A DNA stretch of 20,536 nt from a virus. Within the stretch, counting starts at the first letter, position 1. Each line of letters starts with the position of its first letter. A program made the translations under genes and the position numbers. The notes under the pieces are model-generated. The model did no database searches and was not told the origin of the DNA. It worked only from the letters and a program-made list of their open reading frames with translations. This document shows positions 14,665 to 20,536 of the stretch, in pieces. The stretch is taken from the IMG/VR virus record IMGVR_UViG_3300047491_000943, positions 1 through 20,536 of that record; one strand, written 5' to 3'.

Positions 14665-14795
14665 GAAAAAATTTTTCCCTTTAATTTTGGAGGGGTAAGG
14701 CTCTTGAGAAAAATTAAAAAAATTTTCTCTTTAAATTTTTCCTCTTAAGTCTATCCCAAAAAAATTTTCTCTGAATTTTTCCCCGGAGGGGTATG
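14665..14795. repeat. Three imperfect AT-rich direct repeats (iteron-like)
   Basis: Copies begin near 14665, 14714 and 14757, spaced 49 and 43 bp apart. Each starts with a run of six or seven A followed by TTTTC/TTTTTC, CTCT or CCCT, and a second T-rich stretch. The first and third also end in GGAGGGGTA. A shorter relative (CCCAAAAAATATCTCC) lies near 14855. Such arrays can be initiator-binding iterons or DNA-unwinding elements, though the similarity is partly due to low complexity. Confidence 0.45.
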
Positions 14796-14842
14796 TTTAT
14801 ATCTTTATTTATTTCTTAGTTTATATCTTTATTTATTTCTTA
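14795..14842. repeat. Perfect 24-bp tandem repeat, two copies
   Basis: The unit GTTTATATCTTTATTTATTT plus CTTA occurs at 14795-14818 and again without change at 14819-14842, followed by a 5-bp start of a third copy (GTTTA). It lies within the leader that the distal leftward promoter would transcribe. Confidence 0.9.
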
Positions 14843-14887
14843 GTTTACAACTTTCCCAAAAAATATCTCCGCTCCTTTACTGCTTAA

Positions 14888-14916
14888 GTAATAGCACAGA
14901 AATGAAAATTTGTCAA
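14888..14916 (-). promoter_or_regulatory. Distal leftward promoter
   Basis: TTGACA (14916-14911), a 17-bp spacer beginning AATTTTCATTTC, then extended -10 TGC-TATTAC (hexamer 14893-14888). The 12-bp block TTGACAAATTTT is identical to that of the promoters at 14495 and 11010. Transcription would begin near 14881 and read through about 420 nt of repeat-rich leader before the first gene at 14458. Confidence 0.65.
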
Positions 14917-15004
14917 TAAAAAAATGCACTTACTTATTAAATATTTTTTTATCAAGCAACGCAGCCATTTTAAAAATCACATATTACGTAACTACATATT
15001 TTTC

Positions 15005-15033
15005 TTGACATTTATGTATGTAAAATGTTTTTA
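15005..15033 (+). promoter_or_regulatory. Rightward promoter candidate for the head genes
   Basis: TTGACA (15005-15010) is perfect, but the hexamer at 17-18 bp spacing (TTTTTA/TTTTAA) is poor. A good extended -10, TATGTAAAAT (15016-15025), lies too near that -35. One of these probably drives the head genes, perhaps with a phage factor. The ATG at 15025 lies inside this element, which supports using the ATG at 15055 as the true start. Confidence 0.45.
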
Positions 15034-15054
15034 ACTAAATATAGAGGGTTTTTT

Positions 15055-15657
15055 ATGTCCTATCGAAAATTAGTAGTTAAGGGTGATTATGAGAGAGTGG
15101 TTATAGGCGAGGTCTATATTCCAGGACAAGAAGATGCTCACGGAAATATCATGACTTCAGAGGAAATAAAAAAAGCATGTTATAATTTTATGAAAAATCA
15201 GAGAACCTATAATATTGATTTTATGCATAATGAGGAGCCCACCGGAAGCTATGTAGTAGAAAATTTTTTGGCGCGTAAGAACGATCCTGATGGGTTTATC
15301 GAAGGATCCTGGGTGGCTGCCACTAAGATAGAATCAGATTCTTTATGGAATAGGATTCTCAAAGGAGAAATAAATTGTTATTCTCTATCTGGGGTTACAG
15401 AATTAAGTAAACAGATAGAAGTAATTGATAAAGTTATAGAGGCTACTGGAGAAACTTTTAAGAATTTAGATGAGATGGTTCCCGCGCACACGCATTCCTA
15501 TATTATTCATTTCGACGAAAATAATAAAGTTATACACACTAGATCTAGCGAATCCATGGGACACGTACATGATATAACAGCGTACTCTGTAACAGAAGAG
15601 GCGTTTGGTCACGTCCATAGATATGCTTTGGAGGCTAATGATGCCAGTTACTCTTAA
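15055..15657 (+). CDS. XkdF-like prohead serine protease with His-rich C-terminus
   Basis: 200 residues from the ATG at 15055 (GAGGG 6 nt upstream); an ATG at 15025 lies within the promoter. The first 115 residues match the XkdF/peptidase S78-type prohead protease pattern: VVIGEVYIPGQEDAHGNIMT (15-34), a helix EEIKKACYNFMKN, DFMH (H58, probable catalytic His), FIEGSWVAATKIESDSLWNR (81-100) and GEINCYSLSG (S110/S112, probable nucleophile). It would cleave scaffold and capsid during head maturation. The last 60 residues hold HTH (145-147) and two GHVH motifs (169-172, 185-188), spaced like a metal-binding repeat, which is unusual for the family. The 3' end overlaps the scaffold-like gene by 17 nt. 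Confidence 0.86.
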   Translation: MSYRKLVVKGDYERVVIGEVYIPGQEDAHGNIMTSEEIKKACYNFMKNQRTYNIDFMHNEEPTGSYVVENFLARKNDPDGFIEGSWVAATKIESDSLWNRILKGEINCYSLSGVTELSKQIEVIDKVIEATGETFKNLDEMVPAHTHSYIIHFDENNKVIHTRSSESMGHVHDITAYSVTEEAFGHVHRYALEANDASYS

Positions 15658-16786
15658 ACCTATAGAGACAGAAGTTGAGTATATGGAGGATCTTGATGTA
15701 GGCTTCATTTCGTTAGTTGATAAAGGAGCTAATCGCGTTCCCTTTAAAGTAATAAAATCGGAGGAAAGTATGGATGATGTGATACAAAGTGTAATCACTC
15801 CGTTGGGTAAGAGCTTGACTGACTATGAAGTTCCGTTGTTTTCTAGTGATTTTAAAATTGCTAAGACAGAGAATCATGGCGATTATACTAAGCATATTAG
15901 TTTTTCAATGAGTGATCTCAAAGAAGAGTCAGTAAAATTAGTAAGATTGAATGAAGAGGATAGTGCTTTTGTTATTATAGGTCAGCCAAAGACTCCAAAT
16001 GAGTCACATATAGTTTATAAAGCATCTATAATGGATACTCCAGTTAAATTTAGTGAGAATGTGGTTGAAACTTTTGGTGACGAGTTTTATTGCCAATTAA
16101 ATAATTTAGTTAATTCATTAACCGGAACCATGTCATTAGACAAATTGGATAATAAGAAAAAGAAAGCGGCAATTGCTAACTCCTTAGATGCCTTTAAAAT
16201 TTTTATAGCTGCTGGCTTGGATATGAATTCAGGTCAAACTAATGTAGCATTGAGATACCCTATAAATTTTGAGAAGAAAGATAACATAAGTGAGGTTAAA
16301 AGTATGGAAGTTACAAACAATGAGGTAGAAAAAATGGATGCGATGTCAACACAGTCCGGAATGAATAACGGCGTTCCTGATCCAGTTCCGCTGAGTATGA
16401 GTGATATTCAAAATCAGGTGTTTAAAAATCAGGAAGAAATGACTAAGCTCATTAGTTCTTTAGCACAAAAAGTTGAGAGCTTAGTAGATGCTATGACTAA
16501 AAAAACAGAATCCAATGATGAGATGTCTGGTAAGGGTATTCCATCTGCAAGTGAGGGTATAACTACTCCTATGCCAGATTTGGATCCATTTTCTAATCTT
16601 CAGAAAATGGAAGACATAATGACTAAAATGGCCTCTAAAGTAGAGAAATTGGAGGAGTTAGTAGAGAAAATTGATGGTGATGTTCCAGAGCCTAGCGCTC
16701 CCGTGGAAACTGTAATAAAGACAGAGCAGCCAAAAGTTCCGGAAAGTCCTTTTGCGGGCATTTTTGATCACCTTAAAAGTAAATAA
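15641..16786 (+). CDS. Scaffold-like coiled-coil protein with XkdF signature
   Basis: 381 residues. Among several in-frame starts I chose the ATG at 15641, since GGAGG lies 6 nt before it (the ATG at 15638 is too near). Residues 15-37 contain MEDLDVGFISLVDKGANRVPF, the SLVDxGAN signature usually found after the protease domain in XkdF-type proteins. The middle (50-210) is an unrecognised alpha/beta region. Residues 255-350 hold two heptad-like coiled coils (MTKLISSLAQKVESLV and MEDIMTKMASKVEKLEELV) separated by a Pro/Gly/Ser-rich linker, ending in a Pro-rich stretch and FAGIFDHLKSK. Placed between protease and capsid, it is most likely the internal scaffold that the protease removes. Confidence 0.78.
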   Translation: MPVTLKPIETEVEYMEDLDVGFISLVDKGANRVPFKVIKSEESMDDVIQSVITPLGKSLTDYEVPLFSSDFKIAKTENHGDYTKHISFSMSDLKEESVKLVRLNEEDSAFVIIGQPKTPNESHIVYKASIMDTPVKFSENVVETFGDEFYCQLNNLVNSLTGTMSLDKLDNKKKKAAIANSLDAFKIFIAAGLDMNSGQTNVALRYPINFEKKDNISEVKSMEVTNNEVEKMDAMSTQSGMNNGVPDPVPLSMSDIQNQVFKNQEEMTKLISSLAQKVESLVDAMTKKTESNDEMSGKGIPSASEGITTPMPDLDPFSNLQKMEDIMTKMASKVEKLEELVEKIDGDVPEPSAPVETVIKTEQPKVPESPFAGIFDHLKSK

Positions 16787-16811
16787 ATTATATTAGGAGG
16801 AATGTTTTAAT

Positions 16812-17759
16812 ATGGGCAAGATTAACACAAAGACGATTGTAGAGAAAACCGATATAGCGGTTAGTAATCTAGTTGCCGATGGCGGTTATTTAAATCCTAT
16901 GCAATCTGATACATTTATTAGATTGCTGGTAGATCAACCCACTATACTTAATGAAATGCGTATCGTTCCTATGAATGCGCCGACTATGCAAATTAATACT
17001 ATTGGATTTGCAGATCGTATTATGCACGCGGCCCCCGCATCGGGTTCTCAGCTTTCATCTGGTAATAGGTCTGCTCCGACTACTGATAAAATTGAGTTGA
17101 CCACTAAAGAAATTATGGCTGAAGTACACATTCCGTATGATGTTTTGGAAGATAATATTGAGCGAGGTACTCTCGAATCTACTATAATGACAATGATTAC
17201 GGAACGGGCTGCCATTGATCTAGAGGAACTTATTATTCTTGGGTATCATAGTGCAACTGATCCTTATTTGGCTTTGTTTGACGGATTGCTAATTAAGGCT
17301 ACTGATCACGTTGTAAATTATACTACTCCTCCTTCTGATCTTGATGTAAATATATTTAAGGCCGGTATTCATGCTATGCCCACAAAGTATTTGCGCAATA
17401 GATCACAGATGAAATTCTATACTTCTCATTACATTGAGACAGAATTTGCAGCTCAGTTGGCAATGCGTGAGACAGCTCTAGGCGACGTTAGAACCACTAA
17501 TGATTATGCGGCGGTTCTTAAAGCTTTTGGTGTTCCGGTAGCCCCATGTGCTATGATGCCAGATGCTAACTATATTCTTACTCTCCCACAGAATCTTATT
17601 CTTGGAATTCAGAGAAAAATACAGGTAGAGACTGATCGTATGATTAGGGAAAGATCCCATGTTATTGTAGTTACTATGCGCTTGGCGTTTGAAATTGAGC
17701 AGACTGACGCAGTTGTTAAGGCTCGCGGTCTTACTGCTACAGGCACTACAACTTACTAA
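16812..17759 (+). CDS. Major capsid protein, HK97 fold
   Basis: 315 residues, within the usual range for HK97-type coat proteins. Typical features are seen in order: a short N-arm, TFIRLLVDQPTILNEMRIVP (E-loop/P-domain entry, 35-54), a central region ELTTKEIMAEVHIPYDVLED (capsid spine helix entry), IDLEELIILGY, then YAAVLKAFGVPVAPCAMMP and LILGIQRKIQVETDRMIRER, and a C-terminal beta segment with VIVVTMRLAFEIEQTDAVVKARG. The Arg-rich linker and VVxxRG-like ending are standard for the fold. The start is ATG 16812 with AGGAGG 11 nt upstream; a decoy ATG at 16802 ends after one codon. The protein has no long N-terminal scaffold (delta) domain, which fits a separate scaffold gene. Confidence 0.93.
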   Translation: MGKINTKTIVEKTDIAVSNLVADGGYLNPMQSDTFIRLLVDQPTILNEMRIVPMNAPTMQINTIGFADRIMHAAPASGSQLSSGNRSAPTTDKIELTTKEIMAEVHIPYDVLEDNIERGTLESTIMTMITERAAIDLEELIILGYHSATDPYLALFDGLLIKATDHVVNYTTPPSDLDVNIFKAGIHAMPTKYLRNRSQMKFYTSHYIETEFAAQLAMRETALGDVRTTNDYAAVLKAFGVPVAPCAMMPDANYILTLPQNLILGIQRKIQVETDRMIRERSHVIVVTMRLAFEIEQTDAVVKARGLTATGTTTY

Positions 17760-17764
17760 TAAAA

Positions 17765-17781
17765 TTAACCTAGGAGGTTAA
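17765..17781 (+). promoter_or_regulatory. Perfect 17-nt palindrome holding a Shine-Dalgarno
   Basis: TTAACCT-AGG-AGGTTAA starts 5 nt after the capsid stop codon. The 7-bp arms flank a 3-nt loop. The AGGAGG ribosome site of the following mini-ORF is formed by the loop and the right arm, so folding in RNA would hide half of it. There is no T-run, so it is not an ordinary intrinsic terminator. Confidence 0.75.
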
Positions 17782-17784
17782 CTA

Positions 17785-17829
17785 GTGGTTTATTTCAAAT
17801 GTAGTGGTAAAAAAGGCGGGAAGAAATAG
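17785..17829 (+). CDS. Mini-ORF of 14 codons, possible leader peptide
   Basis: GTG at 17785, seven bases after TAGGAGG, opens a frame of 14 codons coding MVYFKCSGKKGGKK and stops with TAG at 17827-17829. The next gene starts 7 nt later with only a weak ribosome site of its own (AGG), so translation of this ORF could deliver ribosomes to it. The peptide is basic, with one Cys and six Lys, which recalls the start of small phage zinc-ribbon proteins cut short. The ribosome site is much stronger than needed by chance and is the main evidence. It may equally be a relic. Confidence 0.5.
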   Translation: MVYFKCSGKKGGKK

Positions 17830-17836
17830 GTAACCC

Positions 17837-18166
17837 ATGGATTGCACCGTAACATGTCTAGGAAAAGAAGGAACCACGTTTAATATGGTTGTGTTCAATG
17901 ATCCGTATCTATTCAAAGGCGGGTCATTTAGAACACTCCATGAATCAGTAGGTAGAGTTTTAGAAAAGGTCCACGATGATTTTGGGAAAAAACTTTTTAA
18001 AGTAGAGTATTTAGAATTAGTTAAAGAGCCAGCAATTAACGTGGATAATGAAATAACCTTAGAGCCCGATGTAAAAGAAATTTCTGATGCAGTAGAGATA
18101 GAAGTAATTCCATCAATAATAATTGACGATAGAAAAGTTACTAAAAAAAATAAGGTTAGTAAATAA
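17837..18166 (+). CDS. Hypothetical small head-region protein
   Basis: 109 residues. Residues 1-60 look like a compact beta-rich fold (VTCLGKEGTTFNMVVFNDPY) followed by a helix RTLHESVGRVLEKVHDDF. The second half is low-complexity and acidic-then-basic, with Val/Ile/Asp/Glu repeats and a final KKNKVSK. I cannot name a family. Its place after the major capsid and before the connector, and its small size, fit a capsid decoration, head-completion or stabilising protein; this is inference from position. The stop overlaps the next ATG by one base (TAATG). Confidence 0.72.
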   Translation: MDCTVTCLGKEGTTFNMVVFNDPYLFKGGSFRTLHESVGRVLEKVHDDFGKKLFKVEYLELVKEPAINVDNEITLEPDVKEISDAVEIEVIPSIIIDDRKVTKKNKVSK

Positions 18167-19164
18167 TGCTCGTTTTAGATCCAGCGTCTACCACGTCTAA
18201 TAGCTATATCAACCTAGAGGAAGCCGAAGAAATAATATTGAATTCGGGTTTAATAACTCCGCTGTGGAATAGTTTAAATTCTGGTAGAGGATTGCGTATA
18301 ACTGGAACAATAGCTGGACCTTTTCTACCTGTATCTGGTATTTCAGATAAATTATCATTTAAAATAGGGGACGGAAATTCACAAGTTATTACTTTTTCGT
18401 CCTCTACTACACCAATAACTACTACTAATATATGTATCTTTATAAATTCTAATGTCTCTGGTATTACAGCTTCTCCAACTGTAGATGATAAAATTAAATT
18501 AGTATTAACTGACGTAGAAGAAAGTTTAATTGTAGAAACTATATCAAGATCTGCTAATGATATTTTTGGATTCATACCTGGAACTTATGTAGATACGATA
18601 CCCACGCAAAAAGAATATTTACTTAGACTTTCGGCACAATTAATAGGACAGCTTCCGCTATATGGAATGCGGGTATGTAAGAATCAGGCGTTAGATTTTC
18701 CTAGGCAGCCGTTGCCTAGTTCTAGATATACTTTAGATTATGAGTCTCTGGACAGAACAACTGCCCCGGAAAATTTATTAACCATACCTGATGAAGTAAA
18801 AGAGGCACAAGCATTGCTGGCTTGTCTTGTGGTGCTACCTAACTTTGCACAACAAGTGCAGATGTCTGAAGATCTTTCATTGCCAACAGCTTTACAGAAT
18901 GCTATAGTTAACGAAGTACAGGTGGCAAATGTAATAAATGTAAAGACTTCTGCGGCCTCTTCTACTGCCGGAACAGATTATACTGGAACTACCAATAAGA
19001 TGGAAGCTTTGGCAGGAATATTTACGCTTCCTGTTTATTTAATTATGAAAAAATATTTATCCCAAATAGGTGGGGGTGCTTTAATATCACCCGAAAATTA
19101 TGAATATTTTCTATACGACGAAGTTTTAGCTGAAACTCCACTTGATGCCCCATTAGGAGATTAG
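18166..19164 (+). CDS. Head-tail connector, DnaT-like/gp6-like, with inserted domain
   Basis: 332 residues, against about 160-200 usual for this family. The family's first helix (NSYINLEEAEEIILNSGL, 12-29, then PLWNSL) and later core (EYLLRLSAQLI, GMRVCKNQALDFPRQPLP at 167-184, then IPDEVKEAQALLACLV at 207-222) are both present and match the DnaT-like/gp6-like head-tail connector pattern (helix, QALxFPR, IPxxVKxAQ). Between them (about 40-143) is an insert rich in Ser/Thr/Ile: FKIGDGNSQVITFSSST, then IFINSNVSGITASP, then KIKLVLTDVEE, then RSANDIFGFIPGT. This is the layout of the small beta-domains repeated in flagellar hook and phage structural proteins. A helical extension of about 100 residues follows the core. 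It would sit in the neck between portal and tail. Confidence 0.75.
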   Translation: MLVLDPASTTSNSYINLEEAEEIILNSGLITPLWNSLNSGRGLRITGTIAGPFLPVSGISDKLSFKIGDGNSQVITFSSSTTPITTTNICIFINSNVSGITASPTVDDKIKLVLTDVEESLIVETISRSANDIFGFIPGTYVDTIPTQKEYLLRLSAQLIGQLPLYGMRVCKNQALDFPRQPLPSSRYTLDYESLDRTTAPENLLTIPDEVKEAQALLACLVVLPNFAQQVQMSEDLSLPTALQNAIVNEVQVANVINVKTSAASSTAGTDYTGTTNKMEALAGIFTLPVYLIMKKYLSQIGGGALISPENYEYFLYDEVLAETPLDAPLGD

Positions 19165-19165
19165 A

Positions 19166-19618
19166 GTGCTTGCAACTGGACTACAGGTAAAAAGTATTTT
19201 AGAGTCAACCTTTGATGGGGTTTATAATGAAGATGTTATATGTGTGCTGGCTAATGGCTTAACTATTAAATTTCATGCCATAGTTCATACTGAGATAGTA
19301 AGGGCTAGAAGAGATCATTTTACGTCAGATAATTCTCAAGGTGTACTAGATCGACATTCGTTAGGAATTATTTTACTAAATAGAGATATACAAGAAAGTG
19401 GATTGACAAAAATACCAGCCACTAGTTATTTTTTAGTAGATGGGATACGGTATGACTTTACACTAACAGAACCATATCTTGATGATAGATTAACTCCATA
19501 TAAAGGGGCGGGGGATGTTTTTGCTGTCTTTTATGTGAGAAAGGCAGCAGAACTAGAGAGACAAAAGTCAACTTCGGGGGAAGCCGGATTTTCTTTTAGA
19601 GGGAAGAAGGCTACTTAA
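19166..19618 (+). CDS. Hypothetical head-tail joining candidate
   Basis: 150 residues starting at GTG 19166, with AGGAGA about 5 nt upstream and one base after the connector stop. It appears beta-rich with a short N-terminal helix (TGLQVKSILESTFDGVYNED); the later segment IPATSYFLVDGIRYDFTLTE looks like paired strands. The basic tail FSFRGKKAT is probably flexible. The usual gene order in phages with this arrangement puts a head-closure or adaptor protein here, but I see no signature. The stop overlaps the next ATG (TAATG). Confidence 0.72.
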   Translation: MLATGLQVKSILESTFDGVYNEDVICVLANGLTIKFHAIVHTEIVRARRDHFTSDNSQGVLDRHSLGIILLNRDIQESGLTKIPATSYFLVDGIRYDFTLTEPYLDDRLTPYKGAGDVFAVFYVRKAAELERQKSTSGEAGFSFRGKKAT

Positions 19619-20019
19619 TGGCTAAGTCGTCATCATCTTATTCCAGGAAATCGGGTCTTCTATATCACAGGAATTTAATTTCGTCTATTAGTAGCTTTAG
19701 TGATAAATTATCAAAAGAATTTGAAGAAAAATATGGCATACCCGTTAAGTTTTATTTTAGTAAACGTAATATGGGGGATATGCAGCTAAAGTTTAGACCA
19801 AAAATCTCAGCTTCCAAATTAAAATCTTCTGGAATCCCTGATTTAACCGGAACTTTAAAATCTTTTATTTTAAGCAAGTTACCTAGTATAGATAGTTTTA
19901 TAATGAAAGCTATACATGATACAGTGGGTAAGCCTATTTTATCATCAGTAACTATAACTGACGATAAAAATAAAGAAACCACGACTAGTTGGATCAACGA
20001 TACAAAGTTAACTAAATGA
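19618..20019 (+). CDS. Hypothetical neck/tail protein
   Basis: 133 residues, basic at the N-terminus (Ser-rich, MAKSSSSYSRKSG), then a helix ISSFSDKLSKEFEEKYGIPV, a beta-like segment and a helix DLTGTLKSFILSKLPSIDSF. Its size and position after a head-closure candidate are those of HK97 gp10-type tail-side connectors, but the sequence shows no known motif. The ATG at 19618 overlaps the stop of the upstream gene, and its stop overlaps the start of the following gene (ATGA). Confidence 0.72.
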   Translation: MAKSSSSYSRKSGLLYHRNLISSISSFSDKLSKEFEEKYGIPVKFYFSKRNMGDMQLKFRPKISASKLKSSGIPDLTGTLKSFILSKLPSIDSFIMKAIHDTVGKPILSSVTITDDKNKETTTSWINDTKLTK

Positions 20020-20536
20020 ATATAATAAGTCAACTAGATGAATTTATAGTAGAGCGATTAAGGCTTATTGAAATAGATAGTGTATCTATACCAGTATTGC
20101 CTTATGAGCCAGCTAGAGAACGTGGGGAAAATGAATATCCATTTGCATCAGTAACTCGTTCCGGTTTTTTTGAAGAAAAAAGCAGGCGTAGATTTGGAAT
20201 AGAAGTATTTAGGCCATCCACCCAAAAAAAAGTTATACAACTTGCTAACGGAAATGTACGTGTAGTTCCGGATCATTATGAAGTACGTGATTATCCTGGA
20301 ATATACACATTTAGATATATTATAGACACTGAAGCGGTAAAAGAAGATCACGCAGATATGCTCATTATTTTAATGAAACAGGCGTTTCCTTTTGGGTACG
20401 AACCTTATATTGACGGGCAACCCCTGCTTTTTAGATTTACTGAGCCAATATATAAGGATGATCTAACTAGACCCTTGTTTAAGGTATCTTATTTGTTCGA
20501 TGTTTCTGGGGTTCGTATTGACAGCTTTGATTACTA
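20016..20536 (+). CDS. Partial CDS, neck or tail-terminator candidate
   Basis: The ATG at 20016 overlaps the upstream stop (ATGA) and the frame stays open to the right edge, giving 173 residues. It starts MNIISQLDEFIVERLRLIEI and is followed by several beta-strand-like stretches (KKVIQLANGNVRVVPDHYEV, GIYTFRYIIDTEAV) and LIILMKQAFPFGYEPYIDGQ. The mix of an N-terminal helix and a beta core, and its place in order, fit a tail-terminator or tail-completion protein. No family is recognised and the C-terminus is missing. Confidence 0.75.
   Translation, partial: MNIISQLDEFIVERLRLIEIDSVSIPVLPYEPARERGENEYPFASVTRSGFFEEKSRRRFGIEVFRPSTQKKVIQLANGNVRVVPDHYEVRDYPGIYTFRYIIDTEAVKEDHADMLIILMKQAFPFGYEPYIDGQPLLFRFTEPIYKDDLTRPLFKVSYLFDVSGVRIDSFDY

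Larger units (their letters stand above)
14459..15054. other. Divergent non-coding control region, candidate origin
   Basis: About 600 bp without a convincing gene, lying between the leftward replication arm and the rightward head arm. It is strongly AT-rich, apart from a small GC-rich patch at about 14601-14626. It holds two leftward promoters, a rightward promoter candidate, a 24-bp tandem duplication, three imperfect AT-rich repeats and at least three small inverted repeats, each listed separately. This content, and its position at the point where transcription diverges, fits a main regulatory region and possibly the replication origin. No tRNA or known riboswitch is recognised. Confidence 0.6.

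Noticed and set aside
14706-14729. Intrinsic terminator from the GAGAAAA/TTTTCTC inverted repeat
   Set aside because: The stem is A-T-rich and weak, with a 10-nt loop, and no proper U-run follows on either strand.
15025-15054. An upstream in-frame ATG (15025) for the prohead protease
   Set aside because: It lies inside the promoter candidate and has no ribosome site, while ATG 15055 has GAGGG 6 nt upstream and begins at the conserved domain.
14459-15054. tRNA or other structured RNA gene in the divergent region
   Set aside because: No cloverleaf, T-loop motif or strongly paired GC-rich structure was found by eye.
17810-17840. Programmed frameshift on the A-run of the mini-ORF
   Set aside because: The frame of the downstream gene has a stop at 17831-17833 just before its ATG, so no fusion product can form.
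19404-19440. TTGACA followed at 17 bp by TTATTT in the head genes
   Set aside because: It lies inside a coding region with no TG extension and a weak -10, so it is probably chance in AT-rich DNA.

Overview
The window is part of the genome of a tailed double-stranded DNA phage (Caudoviricetes) or a closely related prophage. It is AT-rich, densely packed and free of recognisable host genes. A leftward arm (about 1-14,458, minus strand) holds replication and recombination genes plus genes that usually lie near packaging functions. A rightward arm (15,055 to the end, plus strand) holds head and connector genes. A non-coding divergent region of about 600 bp separates them. The host cannot be read from the sequence; strong AGGAGG-type ribosome sites and sigma70-like promoters fit most bacteria.

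Leftward arm, in transcription order (right to left): an unrecognised first gene (14,458); a protein that may be a degenerate DnaC-like helicase loader; a DnaB-type replicative helicase; a DnaG-type primase; a gp32-like single-stranded DNA-binding protein; an SF2 helicase; a small unknown protein; a RecA/UvsX-like recombinase; a zinc-finger PD-(D/E)XK endonuclease; a Cas4/RecB-like PD-(D/E)XK nuclease with a probable Fe-S cluster; a RuvC-like Holliday junction resolvase; a Ycf46-type AAA+ ATPase; three unknown proteins; a small helix-turn-helix protein; a ParB/Srx-domain protein; a possible small-terminase-like protein; and a gene cut by the window edge. Together these look like a nearly complete phage replisome and recombination-dependent replication set (helicase, primase, SSB, recombinase, nucleases, resolvase). 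No DNA polymerase is present in the window.

Divergent region (14,459-15,054): it contains two leftward promoters, a weaker rightward promoter candidate, a perfect 24-bp tandem duplication, three imperfect AT-rich repeats and several small inverted repeats. It is a good candidate for the main control region and possibly the replication origin. Leftward promoters of the same design (TTGACA, 17-bp spacer, TG-extended -10) also lie before the SSB gene and the RuvC gene. Two of them place the predicted transcription start at, or within 2 nt of, an ATG, which suggests leaderless mRNAs.

Rightward arm: XkdF-like prohead protease; a scaffold-like coiled-coil protein that overlaps it; HK97-fold major capsid protein; a 14-codon mini-ORF whose ribosome site lies inside a perfect hairpin; a small unknown protein; a head-tail connector of the DnaT-like/gp6-like type carrying an inserted beta-rich domain; two small connector or neck candidates; and a further connector or tail gene running off the right edge. 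Genes in both arms mostly touch or overlap, some by 35-85 nt, so translational coupling is probably extensive.
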